Source: Candidatus Saccharimonadia bacterium (GTDB lineage: Bacteria > Patescibacteriota > Saccharimonadia > Saccharimonadales > Saccharimonadaceae). Taken from it: a DNA stretch of 40,067 nucleotides. The translations under genes and the position numbers were made by a program. The notes under the pieces were generated by a model. That model saw nothing but the letters and a program-made list of their open reading frames with translations. It had not been told where the DNA came from and did not search any database. The stretch spans positions 1 through 40,067 of the forward strand of contig JALRBJ010000006.1 of NCBI GenBank assembly GCA_023257815.1. The letters run 5' to 3'. Below, piece by piece: positions 7,765-14,629 of the stretch (position 1 is its first letter; each line of letters opens with the position of its first letter).

Positions 7765-8582
7765 TGGCCACATCTACCATGATAATTCCAGGTGAAAAAC
7801 GCGTAGTAAAAAATCACACCAGTCTTAAACAAACGATTCAAAACTCGCTTACTATGGCCGGTCGTGGCCTTATTAAGGTACGTCGAAACCCAGAACAATT
7901 GTTTGATGTAATCATACAACCGATTCTGTTTACCCTAATGTTCACCTACTTATTTGGTGGAGCGATTGCAGGCAATGTGGCAAATTACTTGCCGATTATC
8001 ATTCCGGGTATACTGGCTCAAACAATCGTAACAGCGTCAGTAGTAACAGGCACACAGCTCCGTGAAGACATGGACAAAGGCGTATTTGACCGCTTTAAAA
8101 GTTTACCGATCGCACGTATTGCGCCACTGGCAGGTGCACTGATTGCAGACATCGTACGGTACGTTATCGCCACCGGCCTAACGTTCTGCATGGGATATAT
8201 CATGGGCTTCCGGCCTGAAGGCGGTATCCTCAGCATCTTAGCAGCCAGCCTTCTTGTAATTGCATTCGCCTGGTGTCTTAGTTGGATATTCGCTTTCTTT
8301 GGGGTAATCGCACGATCGGCCTCAAGCGTACAAGGTTTCTCAATGATCATCTTGTTTCCTTTGTCATTCTTGTCAAACGCATTTGTACCAGTCAATACAC
8401 TTCCTGAGTGGCTGCAGTGGTTTGTCAACGTTAATCCGATCTCACATCTAATTACAGCGATCCGAGACCTCGTTAATAATGGGACGATTGGAGTCGACTT
8501 CTGGCTAAGTATCGTTGGCGGTCTGGTTATTTTGGCAATCTTCGTACCACTGACCGTAAGGGCATACATGCGAAAAGCCTAG
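7764..8582 (+). CDS. ABC-2 type transporter permease, DrrB type
   Basis: This 272-residue integral membrane protein has about six hydrophobic segments. The N-terminal region (MAGRGLIKVRRNPEQLFDVIIQPILFTLMF) and the ABC-2 signature region (SSVQGFSMIILFPLSFLSNAFVPVNTLPEWLQWF, followed by NPISHLITAIRDL) place it with DrrB permeases. It is the last gene of the PadR operon and pairs with the preceding ATPase. It converges with the large surface-protein gene after a 16-bp gap with no evident intrinsic terminator. Confidence 0.93.
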   Translation: MATSTMIIPGEKRVVKNHTSLKQTIQNSLTMAGRGLIKVRRNPEQLFDVIIQPILFTLMFTYLFGGAIAGNVANYLPIIIPGILAQTIVTASVVTGTQLREDMDKGVFDRFKSLPIARIAPLAGALIADIVRYVIATGLTFCMGYIMGFRPEGGILSILAASLLVIAFAWCLSWIFAFFGVIARSASSVQGFSMIILFPLSFLSNAFVPVNTLPEWLQWFVNVNPISHLITAIRDLVNNGTIGVDFWLSIVGGLVILAIFVPLTVRAYMRKA

Positions 8583-8598
8583 AACGATTGTCTTTCAC

Positions 8599-10653
8599 TT
8601 AGCGATTTCGTCTGAATCTTCTGAGTAATAAACCGTATACACCAAGTACGGCACCAATGGCTACGATAATGATTACCCCACTCATAAAAGACCATGGTAA
8701 TAGAGCTACACCGGTGTTAGGCGCCTGTGGTGTATTTGGCCCAGAGGGATTAGTGGGATTCCCTGTACCAAAATTAAACACGGTTGATGCTCCGATATTA
8801 AAGATCAGGTATGCTCCACCGAGAAACTGTACAGTACCTGCAGAAACATCAGTACCTGCAGGAAGTACAATCTCAAACATCGTGTCGGTCATCTGCATGC
8901 CTATGCCGTCCGTTGGGCTGAATGTCATGAAGCGATAGCACGGTGCAGTTGTAGAGTAGTACTGACTATCTATGCCACTACTCTCATAAATTGTTGCTTC
9001 ATCTTCAGTGGCACAGAAGGGAAGTGACTGGCCATTGAAAGCAACTAAACGGTTGAAAATACCAAGGTAATACACTAGGTTGGGATCTACATCCCCATAA
9101 AATCCCTGACCGGTAACTTGTAGTATCTTCTGGCCAGCTTCACCATTAATTACCTCAACTTTAGATATTGTTGGATCTTGTACGTCAGTAGCGAACTTTA
9201 CGGCATCAGTCCAAGTTGCTGAGTTACCGTTAGGATTGGTAATTTGAAGATCAACTATATCGCCCAGATTATATTGAGACGTATCAACCAGGAAAGTTAC
9301 ATCCCCAGTCGTAACACAGATGGGCATACTCGGAGAAGGTCGCTCAATAACAATACCTCCAAGCGTTACAATCGCATCTTCACTCACATCAGAACAGTTG
9401 ACGGTAATAGAAGCCATACCACTATTTGCCGTAAGGACCCTCGGTGAAATGTTATTAATCGAAGGTAGTGCTGTATACCCAGGCGTACTAGAAAGTGTCA
9501 AATCGGAGCGCCAGATGGTACCGTCAGACTTGCCAAGATACACATAGTCTCCATGAACACCAATGGCCGTTGAAGAGGTTGGGTTCGAATCAACACCAAG
9601 CTTTGTCCAGGTAGTCAGATCGTTCGTTTTATATATACCACCAAGGTTGGTGATAACATACAGGGTACTCCCATCAATATAGAAATCCTTTAGAGAATCA
9701 GAAACATTCAAGCCATTATACGACTCGGTAAAGTATTTTCTTGTAACGGTTGTTCCGTCAAACATACTAATGCCTGCACCCGCGCCACTGCCACACACGA
9801 TATGCCCAGCAAATACCTCAACGGCGTTTGCAGAGGCATTACAAAGCTTGTCGGGTAGGTTAACAGTGCTCCATGAGGTTCCATCAAATTTTCGCAGTGG
9901 TGCGCCAGAACTTATACCATCAGCCTCCACATAAATTGAGCCGTTCAGGGCTGCTACCCAGTAGTAACGATTAAAGCCATCAGCTGGGGTATCTGCATCG
10001 GTTTGCACAACAGACCATGTCGCTCCACCATCGATGCTATGCCACACCACTGCTTGATCATTAGAGGTAGGTGTTCCGATAGGATCTGTTGATGAGCCAA
10101 CCGCCCATAGATCTGTATCAGTATCGTTACGGGACGTGATATCAAAAAGGTGGATAGAGTTTACAAGCGTTGCCGGCTGAGAATACACCCATGTACCAGT
10201 TCTATTGCTTGCAAAACCACTGGTGCCGTGTGTGGAAGCATCTGTATTGGTGGTATAAAGGTGATTGTTTATTGTACTAAAGTTTGTAATGGCCTCACCA
10301 TTAACAAGTGGTGTCTTTGGCAACCATGAGTTTGCTGCAGTGTCATACGGCTCAATGCCCACGCGCTCGCCTGGCGCGCCAAATGAGTCAGAATTAGTAG
10401 TCCAGTCACCATACCCAGCGATGAGATTATTGCCATCAAACGCTATATCCCAAATACTCTTATTGGCATTTGTAATGCTCGCACTCGGGTGGGTAGTGAG
10501 CTGAGTAAAGGTTACACCACCTGAAAAAACGGCTCTAGCGGAGAACTGTGGACTAAAAAAGTAAAAAACGGATACCGCAAGGAATAGTAGCACGACAAAA
10601 AAGCCAACTCGCTTTTTAGATTGTATGCGCAATCCAGTCATACCCACTTTCAC
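8599..10653 (-). CDS. Large surface protein: beta-propeller-like and TIG-like repeats, sortase-like C-terminus
   Basis: This 684-residue exported protein has a basic N-terminus, then a signal/anchor helix (about residues 16-34, FFVVLLFLAVSVFYFF). A long beta-rich region follows with repeated blades such as DGGATWSVVQTD, KTNDLTTWTKLGVD and YLGKSDGTIWRSD, resembling sialidase/BNR propellers. Two IPT/TIG-like units come next (PSINNISPRVLTANSGMASI; PTISKVEVINGEAGQKILQV). The end is a Pro/Asn linker, APNTG (644-648), a hydrophobic helix and RRFRRNR. This is the sortase layout with APNTG replacing LPXTG. The start is GTG at 10653 or ATG at 10641. Likely surface attachment or adhesion; that is inference. 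Confidence 0.75.
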   Translation of the reverse strand: MKVGMTGLRIQSKKRVGFFVVLLFLAVSVFYFFSPQFSARAVFSGGVTFTQLTTHPSASITNANKSIWDIAFDGNNLIAGYGDWTTNSDSFGAPGERVGIEPYDTAANSWLPKTPLVNGEAITNFSTINNHLYTTNTDASTHGTSGFASNRTGTWVYSQPATLVNSIHLFDITSRNDTDTDLWAVGSSTDPIGTPTSNDQAVVWHSIDGGATWSVVQTDADTPADGFNRYYWVAALNGSIYVEADGISSGAPLRKFDGTSWSTVNLPDKLCNASANAVEVFAGHIVCGSGAGAGISMFDGTTVTRKYFTESYNGLNVSDSLKDFYIDGSTLYVITNLGGIYKTNDLTTWTKLGVDSNPTSSTAIGVHGDYVYLGKSDGTIWRSDLTLSSTPGYTALPSINNISPRVLTANSGMASITVNCSDVSEDAIVTLGGIVIERPSPSMPICVTTGDVTFLVDTSQYNLGDIVDLQITNPNGNSATWTDAVKFATDVQDPTISKVEVINGEAGQKILQVTGQGFYGDVDPNLVYYLGIFNRLVAFNGQSLPFCATEDEATIYESSGIDSQYYSTTAPCYRFMTFSPTDGIGMQMTDTMFEIVLPAGTDVSAGTVQFLGGAYLIFNIGASTVFNFGTGNPTNPSGPNTPQAPNTGVALLPWSFMSGVIIIVAIGAVLGVYGLLLRRFRRNR

Positions 10654-10732
10654 ATTTTTATTTACAAAGTCCTTATGTTTCTAGTTTAACATGGTAGCAA
10701 TCATGTCAGGAATTATGTCTTATGCTGTTATT

Positions 10733-10760
10733 AAAAACAGACTGGCTTAGCCTAGTCTGT
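10733..10760 (-). terminator. Intrinsic terminator (minus strand) after the GC-rich lipoprotein gene
   Basis: The inverted repeat ACAGACT/AGTCTGT (10737-10743 and 10754-10760), with inner GGC/GCC pairing, is followed on the minus strand by TTTTT (10737-10733). Confidence 0.65.
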
Positions 10761-10782
10761 GCGTTATCAAGGTCGTATGTGT

Positions 10783-10822
10783 CTGGGTAGGACGTAGCTG
10801 TTTGCGGCTACGTCCTACCCAG
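10783..10822 (-). terminator. Perfect 16-bp stem hairpin after the lipoprotein gene
   Basis: CTGGGTAGGACGTAGC and its exact complement (10807-10822) enclose an 8-base loop, 9 bp beyond the lipoprotein stop codon. No T tract follows. It may act with the T-rich terminator 22 bp further on, or protect the mRNA 3' end. Confidence 0.65.
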
Positions 10823-10831
10823 TTGGCGATG

Positions 10832-11359
10832 TCAGCGCTTCAGTTCACACTCAGGAGGCTGGGGAGCTGCCTGAGTCTTGGGCTTGTAAAAGCTGGCATC
10901 ATCACCAGGAGCTGGCGTCGTCTTAACAGCCCGCACGCCAGCATCGGCTACCCAGCCAGCACCGCCGTTGGGCAGATCGGGGACGTAGTACCACACCTCG
11001 CCCCTGATGCCTGCTGGGTTGTCCGGGTAAATCAATTCTCCCGTCACAAACCAGCCGGTTGCCTCCAGCTCATCCCCTCCACCCAGACCGGCACTCTCGG
11101 CCTTGGCGTCGAGTGTCCTACGAACCAGGGCGCCGTAGCCACCGTTTGAACCAGTGAACTGGTTCTGGCTGTAGATGGTGAAGCCCTTCTTGCAACCGCC
11201 GGTGTAACCCGGAACGATCTCGGTAGCTGTCTTCGCCGATGTTGACGGCGTTACTGCCTCCTGTTCCTTGTTGTTTCGCTGCTCAGATTCACTTGAGCCC
11301 GAACAGCCTGACATGAAAATAGCCGTGAAGATAACCCCCACGACAACAGATCGGCGCAT
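10832..11359 (-). CDS. GC-rich orphan lipoprotein with SH3-like domain
   Basis: This is 175 residues from the start MRRSVVVGV, chosen because AGAGGAGA lies just upstream of the ATG. The open frame extends upstream but has no signal there. A type II signal peptide is visible: basic MRR, hydrophobic VVVGVIFTAIF, lipobox MSGC. A Ser/Glu/Lys/Thr linker follows, then a globular domain ending GEVWYYVPDLPNGGAGWVAD, which resembles bacterial SH3 (GW-type) repeats. It is probably anchored outside the membrane and may bind cell wall. GC content is higher than in neighbours. It stands alone and is followed by two hairpins; an acquired single-gene unit is likely. Confidence 0.8.
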   Translation of the reverse strand: MRRSVVVGVIFTAIFMSGCSGSSESEQRNNKEQEAVTPSTSAKTATEIVPGYTGGCKKGFTIYSQNQFTGSNGGYGALVRRTLDAKAESAGLGGGDELEATGWFVTGELIYPDNPAGIRGEVWYYVPDLPNGGAGWVADAGVRAVKTTPAPGDDASFYKPKTQAAPQPPECELKR

Positions 11360-11610
11360 TGTTCTCCTCTCATCGCCATGTACTATTATATAACAAGTAA
11401 ACGGACTTAGGGCTTGTTGCGACAGAATATCGCAATACTTCGTTTCGTCAAACCTCACTTGTTTCACAAAAGAACGATTCGGATTTTGGGTAGAGTAGCC
11501 AAAGAAAAAGACCAATATTTGCTAGCTCTTTTCTTTACCACAACGTACTAGAGGAAGTTAAAACTAAAGTGTATACAGAATATTGAAGGCTAACCGCTTA
11601 AGTTTTCATC

Positions 11611-11632
11611 ATCACTAGAATAGTGATATAAC
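11611..11632 (+). promoter_or_regulatory. Palindrome overlapping a possible -10 box upstream of the 11655 gene
   Basis: ATCACTA-GAA-TAGTGAT (11611-11627) is an interrupted palindrome running into TATAAC (11627-11632), about 23 bp before the start codon. It could be an operator at the promoter; the -35 is weak. The rest of the 295-bp divergent spacer (11360-11654) shows nothing else I can name. Confidence 0.35.
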
Positions 11633-11654
11633 AGTAGTAACAGAGGAGTTTGTT

Positions 11655-12122
11655 TTGAGTATAGATACATACCAACCGCAATCATATAAGGATATGTTGG
11701 CATCGAAAGATGGCTTAAAGGTGTACGACCTCGATGTTAAAGAATACTTAACTTGCGTAGAGTGGATGGGGCGAAATATTATTCACGCATTAGCTTTAGC
11801 CGAACTAGCTGAAGAAGGTGCTCCAGATCTTGAGGAGTTTGAAGCTGACGTAAAAGCCGGTCTAGGTACTGTTGGCGCTGACTTACGCTACGGAATAGAG
11901 TGGACTGTAGAGAGAGGCTATGCTGAAATTTTACCTACAATGTCGACAAGTAAAAATCGCTTGCGTCTAGTACCACAATCAGAGCGGTTTAACGGGTTAA
12001 GTCATACCGAGCACAGTCAACAGCTTCATAGACTAGCCCAAGCGATACCCGAAGAACTCCGCTCACCTGAAATGCAAGCATGGGCAGCGATGAGCCAGAC
12101 TCAAGTTGACAAAGAAGACTAA
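11655..12122 (+). CDS. Hypothetical protein, helical, 155 aa
   Basis: I do not recognise a family. The start is TTG at 11655, supported by AGAGGAG 7-8 bp upstream. The protein is soluble, acidic and mostly helical (HALALAELAEEGAPDLEEFEADVKAG, then GADLRYGIEWTVERGYAEI), with no signal or membrane segment. The middle region VEWMGRNIIHALALAELAE could form a helix-helix interaction surface. It has native-like base composition and is transcribed away from the GC-rich lipoprotein gene. No operon partner. Confidence 0.7.
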   Translation: MSIDTYQPQSYKDMLASKDGLKVYDLDVKEYLTCVEWMGRNIIHALALAELAEEGAPDLEEFEADVKAGLGTVGADLRYGIEWTVERGYAEILPTMSTSKNRLRLVPQSERFNGLSHTEHSQQLHRLAQAIPEELRSPEMQAWAAMSQTQVDKED

Positions 12123-12170
12123 TAGTAAAGCTCAACCTTGCTTTCACAGATAGAACGAAAGCTATAAACC

Positions 12171-12198
12171 AAAAACAGACTGAAATGAACTTCAGTCT
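12171..12198 (-). terminator. Possible minus-strand terminator
   Basis: The perfect 8-bp inverted repeat AGACTGAA/TTCAGTCT (12177-12184, 12191-12198) is followed on the minus strand by GTTTTTGG. It would stop transcripts coming from the tRNA-Arg side. Confidence 0.5.
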
Positions 12199-12216
12199 CA
12201 ATCTGTAATTTCAACG

Positions 12217-12338
12217 TGGTACACCCGACAGGATATTGGCAGGCAAGCTGCCTCCTCCGCTTGTTCGCAAAATGAGTAAACTAATTTTGCTGCACTGCGC
12301 TACGCCGAACCTTGACGGTTCGGATTCGCAAGCGAATC
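12217..12338 (-). repeat. tRNA-downstream repeat, copy 1, ending in a duplicate tRNA-Arg 3' end
   Basis: Read on the minus strand from the tRNA outward, this has hairpin GATTCG-CTTG-CGAATC (12338-12323) and hairpin CGAACC/GGTTCG (12322-12306), then GGCGTAGCG and an A/T-rich stretch. It continues with GCGGAGGA (12260-12253), hairpin GGCAG-CTTG-CCTGCC, ATATCC, and an exact 18-bp copy of the tRNA-Arg 3' end (12234-12217, TGGTACACCCGACAGGAT on the plus strand). The same order of parts follows tRNA-Ser(UGA). Confidence 0.7.
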
Positions 12339-12340
12339 TA

Positions 12341-12378
12341 CCAAGAAAAAAGACCCATCCTTGATGAGTCATTTTTCT
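12341..12378 (-). terminator. Terminator of tRNA-Arg
   Basis: On the minus strand GACTCATC-AAG-GATGGGTC is flanked by an A tract before and TTTTTTCTTGG after. It begins directly after the tRNA CCA. The A/T tracts also pair, so the element could work in both directions. Confidence 0.8.
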
Positions 12379-12455
12379 TGGTACACCCGACAGGATTCGA
12401 ACCTATGGCCTTCGGCTCCGCAAGCCGACGCTCTATCCAGCTGAGCTACGGGTGC
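12379..12455 (-). tRNA. tRNA-Arg(GCG)
   Basis: Acceptor GCACCCG/CGGGTGT, D arm GCTCAGCTGGATAGAGC, anticodon stem-loop TCGGC-TTGCGGA-GCCGA giving anticodon GCG, T arm with GGTTCGAATCC, discriminator A, CCA encoded (12379-12381). The GCG anticodon is unusual: most bacteria read CGU/CGC/CGA with ACG (inosine-modified). Confidence 0.93.
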
Positions 12456-12572
12456 ATAGTGGCACGAATTGGTTACGTGCCCCCAGTGTTGTAACTAGAA
12501 GGTACCTCCGCCTAAAAAAGACGAACAGCGTCAATTGTATCATAACAGGGGTAAAAATGGCAACCGCACAAA

Positions 12573-13109
12573 CTAAATGTGGAGTTTACGAATCAGCTTG
12601 TCAAACACATCAAGCCGCAGTTCCTGCATGGGGATTCGGCTACCTAAGGCATCAACGATTGCTTCACCGTACTCAACAGGAAAGTGCACCGTAAGTGCTG
12701 GCCTAAATCGTTTAGTAGGAATAAGAGTTAAACTTGGAACCGACTCGTCCTTAGCCACACCAAAACTACGGAACTCTGCTAAAGCGTGCAGCTTTTCGTT
12801 TATATACAGCCCCTTTGAGCTAAGGACATAGTTTAATTCTCGCGGCGGACGGTGGGAATACAGCATCAGCGCAGCCGCCATTACCGGCACTAAAATTACG
12901 AAAGAAAGTGATTTAATCACAAGCCCAGCCAGAATCATTATTACTACAACGACTATCCAAAAACCAATAAACCACCAGGGTGAGCGTCGTTCCTGCACGT
13001 ACTCTGGCGCTTGCCATTGAATCAGTTCATCTGTCTGTACAAGGGTAGTTACCTCTGTTTCAGAGTTTTCTTGAGACTCAGACTGAACAGGCAATTGTTC
13101 TGGTTGCAT
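12573..13109 (-). CDS. Hypothetical membrane protein with two adjacent helices
   Basis: This 178-residue protein has an acidic/Gln-rich N-terminal tail of about 40 residues. Two close membrane segments follow (about 45-66 WWFIGFWIVVVVIMILAGLVI and 69-85 FVILVPVMAAALMLY), then a C-terminal cytoplasmic beta/alpha domain (HRPPRELNYVLSSKGLYI, then LHALAEFRSFGV). The arrangement resembles bacterial PH-like membrane proteins, but that is only a fold guess. A TATACT lies 6 bp before the ATG with no ribosome binding site. It is a monogenic unit ending 117 bp from tRNA-Arg. Confidence 0.75.
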   Translation of the reverse strand: MQPEQLPVQSESQENSETEVTTLVQTDELIQWQAPEYVQERRSPWWFIGFWIVVVVIMILAGLVIKSLSFVILVPVMAAALMLYSHRPPRELNYVLSSKGLYINEKLHALAEFRSFGVAKDESVPSLTLIPTKRFRPALTVHFPVEYGEAIVDALGSRIPMQELRLDVFDKLIRKLHI

Positions 13110-13115
13110 GAGGTT

Positions 13116-13121
13116 AGTATA
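13116..13121 (-). promoter_or_regulatory. -10 box TATACT, leaderless promoter of the 12573-13109 gene
   Basis: TATACT on the minus strand ends 6 bp before the ATG (spacer AACCTC). The geometry is identical to the HIT gene promoter. Confidence 0.6.
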
Positions 13122-13136
13122 GCATGAGGAGTATGG

Positions 13137-13156
13137 GTGGAGGAGGGAGATATCCT
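13137..13156 (+). repeat. tRNA-downstream repeat, short copy 4
   Basis: GTGGAGGA followed by GGGAG and ATATCCT matches the core of the repeat family (GYGGAGGA, spacer or hairpin, ATATC). There is no tRNA next to this copy. It lies upstream of the GC-rich orphan gene at 13226, on the opposite strand from copy 2, which lies beyond that gene. Confidence 0.4.
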
Positions 13157-13225
13157 ATTGCATTATTTTGATAAATATAGTATGAATATAAATGCTTCTA
13201 GTCGCGCGATTGATTGGAAAGTCAC

Positions 13226-13582
13226 ATGGAAATGAAAACTCGAACCACAGGACCGGTGCGTAAAATGCATCCGCTCCTGATCATGGCGATCGTGATGGCG
13301 CTGATAACGCTACTCACCCTGGTCATGATGTACGACGCAGCAAGGCTGAGGGACGCCCACACGGTCGAAGGGATCGTGGAGCGGGTTGGCCAGCAAGATG
13401 GCAGCTTCCTCCAAGCAGAAGCAAGGTTCATCAAGCTCGAGGATGGAGACACTGTCTACGAGTGCTGGGTGTCGGATCGGCAAGCCTGCTCGACCTTGGA
13501 ACCGGGTGACTACGTGGTGATGAGGGTGGGACGCAACGATCGTGGAGTCAACAACTTCGTTGGTTCCATCGAGCTGAAGTAA
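13226..13582 (+). CDS. GC-rich orphan small membrane-anchored protein
   Basis: This is 118 residues from ATG 13226, chosen because GGAAAG lies 5 bp upstream; a TTG four codons earlier is possible. The basic N-terminus is followed by a membrane helix (HPLLIMAIVMALITLLTLVMMY, about residues 15-36). A beta-rich outer domain follows (HTVEGIVERVGQQDGSF, then DGDTVYECWVSDRQ, then LEPGDYVVMRVGRNDRG) with two cysteines. I do not recognise the family. Third positions are GC-rich (ATC, GTG, CTC, AAC) unlike neighbouring genes. It is a single-gene unit with its own terminator, flanked by inverted copies of a small repeat. Confidence 0.75.
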   Translation: MEMKTRTTGPVRKMHPLLIMAIVMALITLLTLVMMYDAARLRDAHTVEGIVERVGQQDGSFLQAEARFIKLEDGDTVYECWVSDRQACSTLEPGDYVVMRVGRNDRGVNNFVGSIELK

Positions 13583-13650
13583 CCACCCCCTCAGCTTGGT
13601 ATACAAGTTGACTCCCAGTCCAACGGTCTTATACCTAGACGGGTACGTAT

Positions 13651-13695
13651 GCCTGTCGAGATTGAGTTTGCTCTCTCGGCAGGCTCTTTCTTTTG
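13651..13695 (+). terminator. Intrinsic terminator after the GC-rich gene
   Basis: The 11-bp stem GCCTGTCGAGA/TCTCGGCAGGC (one G-T pair) is followed by TCTTTCTTTTG. Confidence 0.85.
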
Positions 13696-13720
13696 AGCAT
13701 GATATTCATGTGTGAAGGAG

Positions 13721-13763
13721 GGAATATAGCGCTTCACTTTGTTTCGCTCCTCCACTCACTCAC
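13721..13763 (-). repeat. tRNA-downstream repeat, copy 2
   Basis: Minus strand, after the tRNA-Ser(GCU) terminator: TGTGAGTGAGTGGAGGA, then GCG-AAACAAAGTGAA-GCGC in the hairpin position, then TATATTCC. It then reads CTCCTTC, a loose match to the tRNA 3' end. The hairpin pair seen in copies 1 and 3 is missing. Confidence 0.55.
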
Positions 13764-13791
13764 AAAAGAAAAAGAAGCCCGCATGGACTTC
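13764..13791 (-). terminator. Terminator of tRNA-Ser(GCU)
   Basis: Minus strand GAAGTCC-ATGC-GGGCTTC followed by TTTTTCTTTTG. Confidence 0.85.
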
Positions 13792-13799
13792 ATTTTTCT

Positions 13800-13892
13800 T
13801 GGCGGAGGAGGGGAGATTCGAACTCCCGCTACAGATCTCTCCGTACTAACGATTTAGCAAACCGTCCCCTTCAGCCACTTGGGTACTCCTCC
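13800..13892 (-). tRNA. tRNA-Ser(GCU)
   Basis: Type II tRNA. Acceptor GGAGGAG/CTCCTCC, anticodon arm ACGGT-TTGCTAA-ATCGT with anticodon GCT, long variable arm, T loop GTTCGAATC, discriminator G, CCA encoded (13800-13802). It reads AGC/AGU. Confidence 0.95.
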
Positions 13893-14017
13893 GTAGTTGA
13901 GTCTGTGGTGTCACGTAGCAGCCACTTGGGCGCTCAACTAACAAATTGTAGCATAGAACAGGGGCGAACGGTAGACTTTTTATGTCTATTTGTTATATTG
14001 GAACCAGAGGAAACAAT

Positions 14018-14428
14018 ATGATAAAAAACGTTATTCGTACACTTATTCCATCAATTCTTGTAAGCGCACTTTCACTAGCAGTCATGGTTACCCCAATGGT
14101 TGGTGCATTTGACGGCAGCATTCAGGGTGGAGCTGATTCAGCGCGTGGTACCGACCAAACTCCAACCTTGTTTGGGCAAGCTGGTATTTTTAAGACGATT
14201 ACCAACGTACTCCTCTTCATTCTTGGGGCTGTTTCAGTCATCATGATCATCATCGGCGGCTTGCGTTATGTAATTTCGGGTGGTAATTCTACCGCAGTTA
14301 CAGCTGCAAAGAATACGATTCTTTACGCAATCGTAGGCGTTATTGTTGCTCTGCTTGCTTACGCAGTAGTTAACTTTGTACTTGCAAGCTTTGCTACTGG
14401 TGGTGCTACCAGCGGCACAAATGTCTAA
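14018..14428 (+). CDS. VirB2/TrbC-like pilin subunit (isolated copy)
   Basis: This is 136 residues from ATG 14018, chosen because AGAGGAAA lies upstream of it; an earlier in-frame ATG at 13982 lacks a site. It has an N-terminal signal peptide (about residues 9-30) and a short polar region. The pilin core follows: FKTITNVLLFILGAVSVIMIIIGG, the RYVISGGNSTAVTAAKN loop, and a second helix TILYAIVGVIVALLAYAVVNF. These two helices joined by a charged loop are the VirB2/TrbC layout. It is close kin to the pilin operon 2 kb downstream but is transcribed the other way. TATATT at about 13995 is a probable -10. Confidence 0.85.
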   Translation: MIKNVIRTLIPSILVSALSLAVMVTPMVGAFDGSIQGGADSARGTDQTPTLFGQAGIFKTITNVLLFILGAVSVIMIIIGGLRYVISGGNSTAVTAAKNTILYAIVGVIVALLAYAVVNFVLASFATGGATSGTNV

Positions 14429-14476
14429 ATATACTTGATTCTTTGCTCCTACCTCTGTTAGAATAAGTCCTTGTAC

Positions 14477-14564
14477 GGAGAGGTGACCGAGTGGTTTAAG
14501 GTACTTGTCTTGAAAACAAGCGTGGGGCAACTCACCGCGAGTTCGAATCTCGCCCTCTCCGCCA
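14477..14564 (+). tRNA. tRNA-Ser(UGA)
   Basis: Type II tRNA. Acceptor GGAGAGG/CCTCTCC, anticodon arm CTTGT-CTTGAAA-ACAAG with anticodon TGA, variable arm, T loop GTTCGAATC, discriminator G, CCA encoded (14562-14564). Confidence 0.95.
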
Positions 14565-14599
14565 AATAAAGATGACCCGAAAGGGTCGTTTTTATTTGG
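14565..14599 (+). terminator. Terminator of tRNA-Ser(UGA)
   Basis: GACCC-GAAA-GGGTC (14574-14587) is followed by GTTTTTATTTGG. The flanking AAATAAA and TTTATTT also pair, so it can act on both strands. Confidence 0.85.
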
Positions 14600-14629
14600 C
14601 GGAACATGGCGGTGATTTGTACTCGCGGG

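Noticed and set aside
11360-11515. Upstream extension of the GC-rich lipoprotein gene
   Set aside because: The lipoprotein signal peptide and a strong ribosome binding site mark ATG 11359 as the start; the extension has no such features.
12240-12340. Decayed second tRNA gene next to tRNA-Arg
   Set aside because: Only the last 18 bp match; no anticodon arm or D arm can be drawn, and the hairpins match the repeat family instead.
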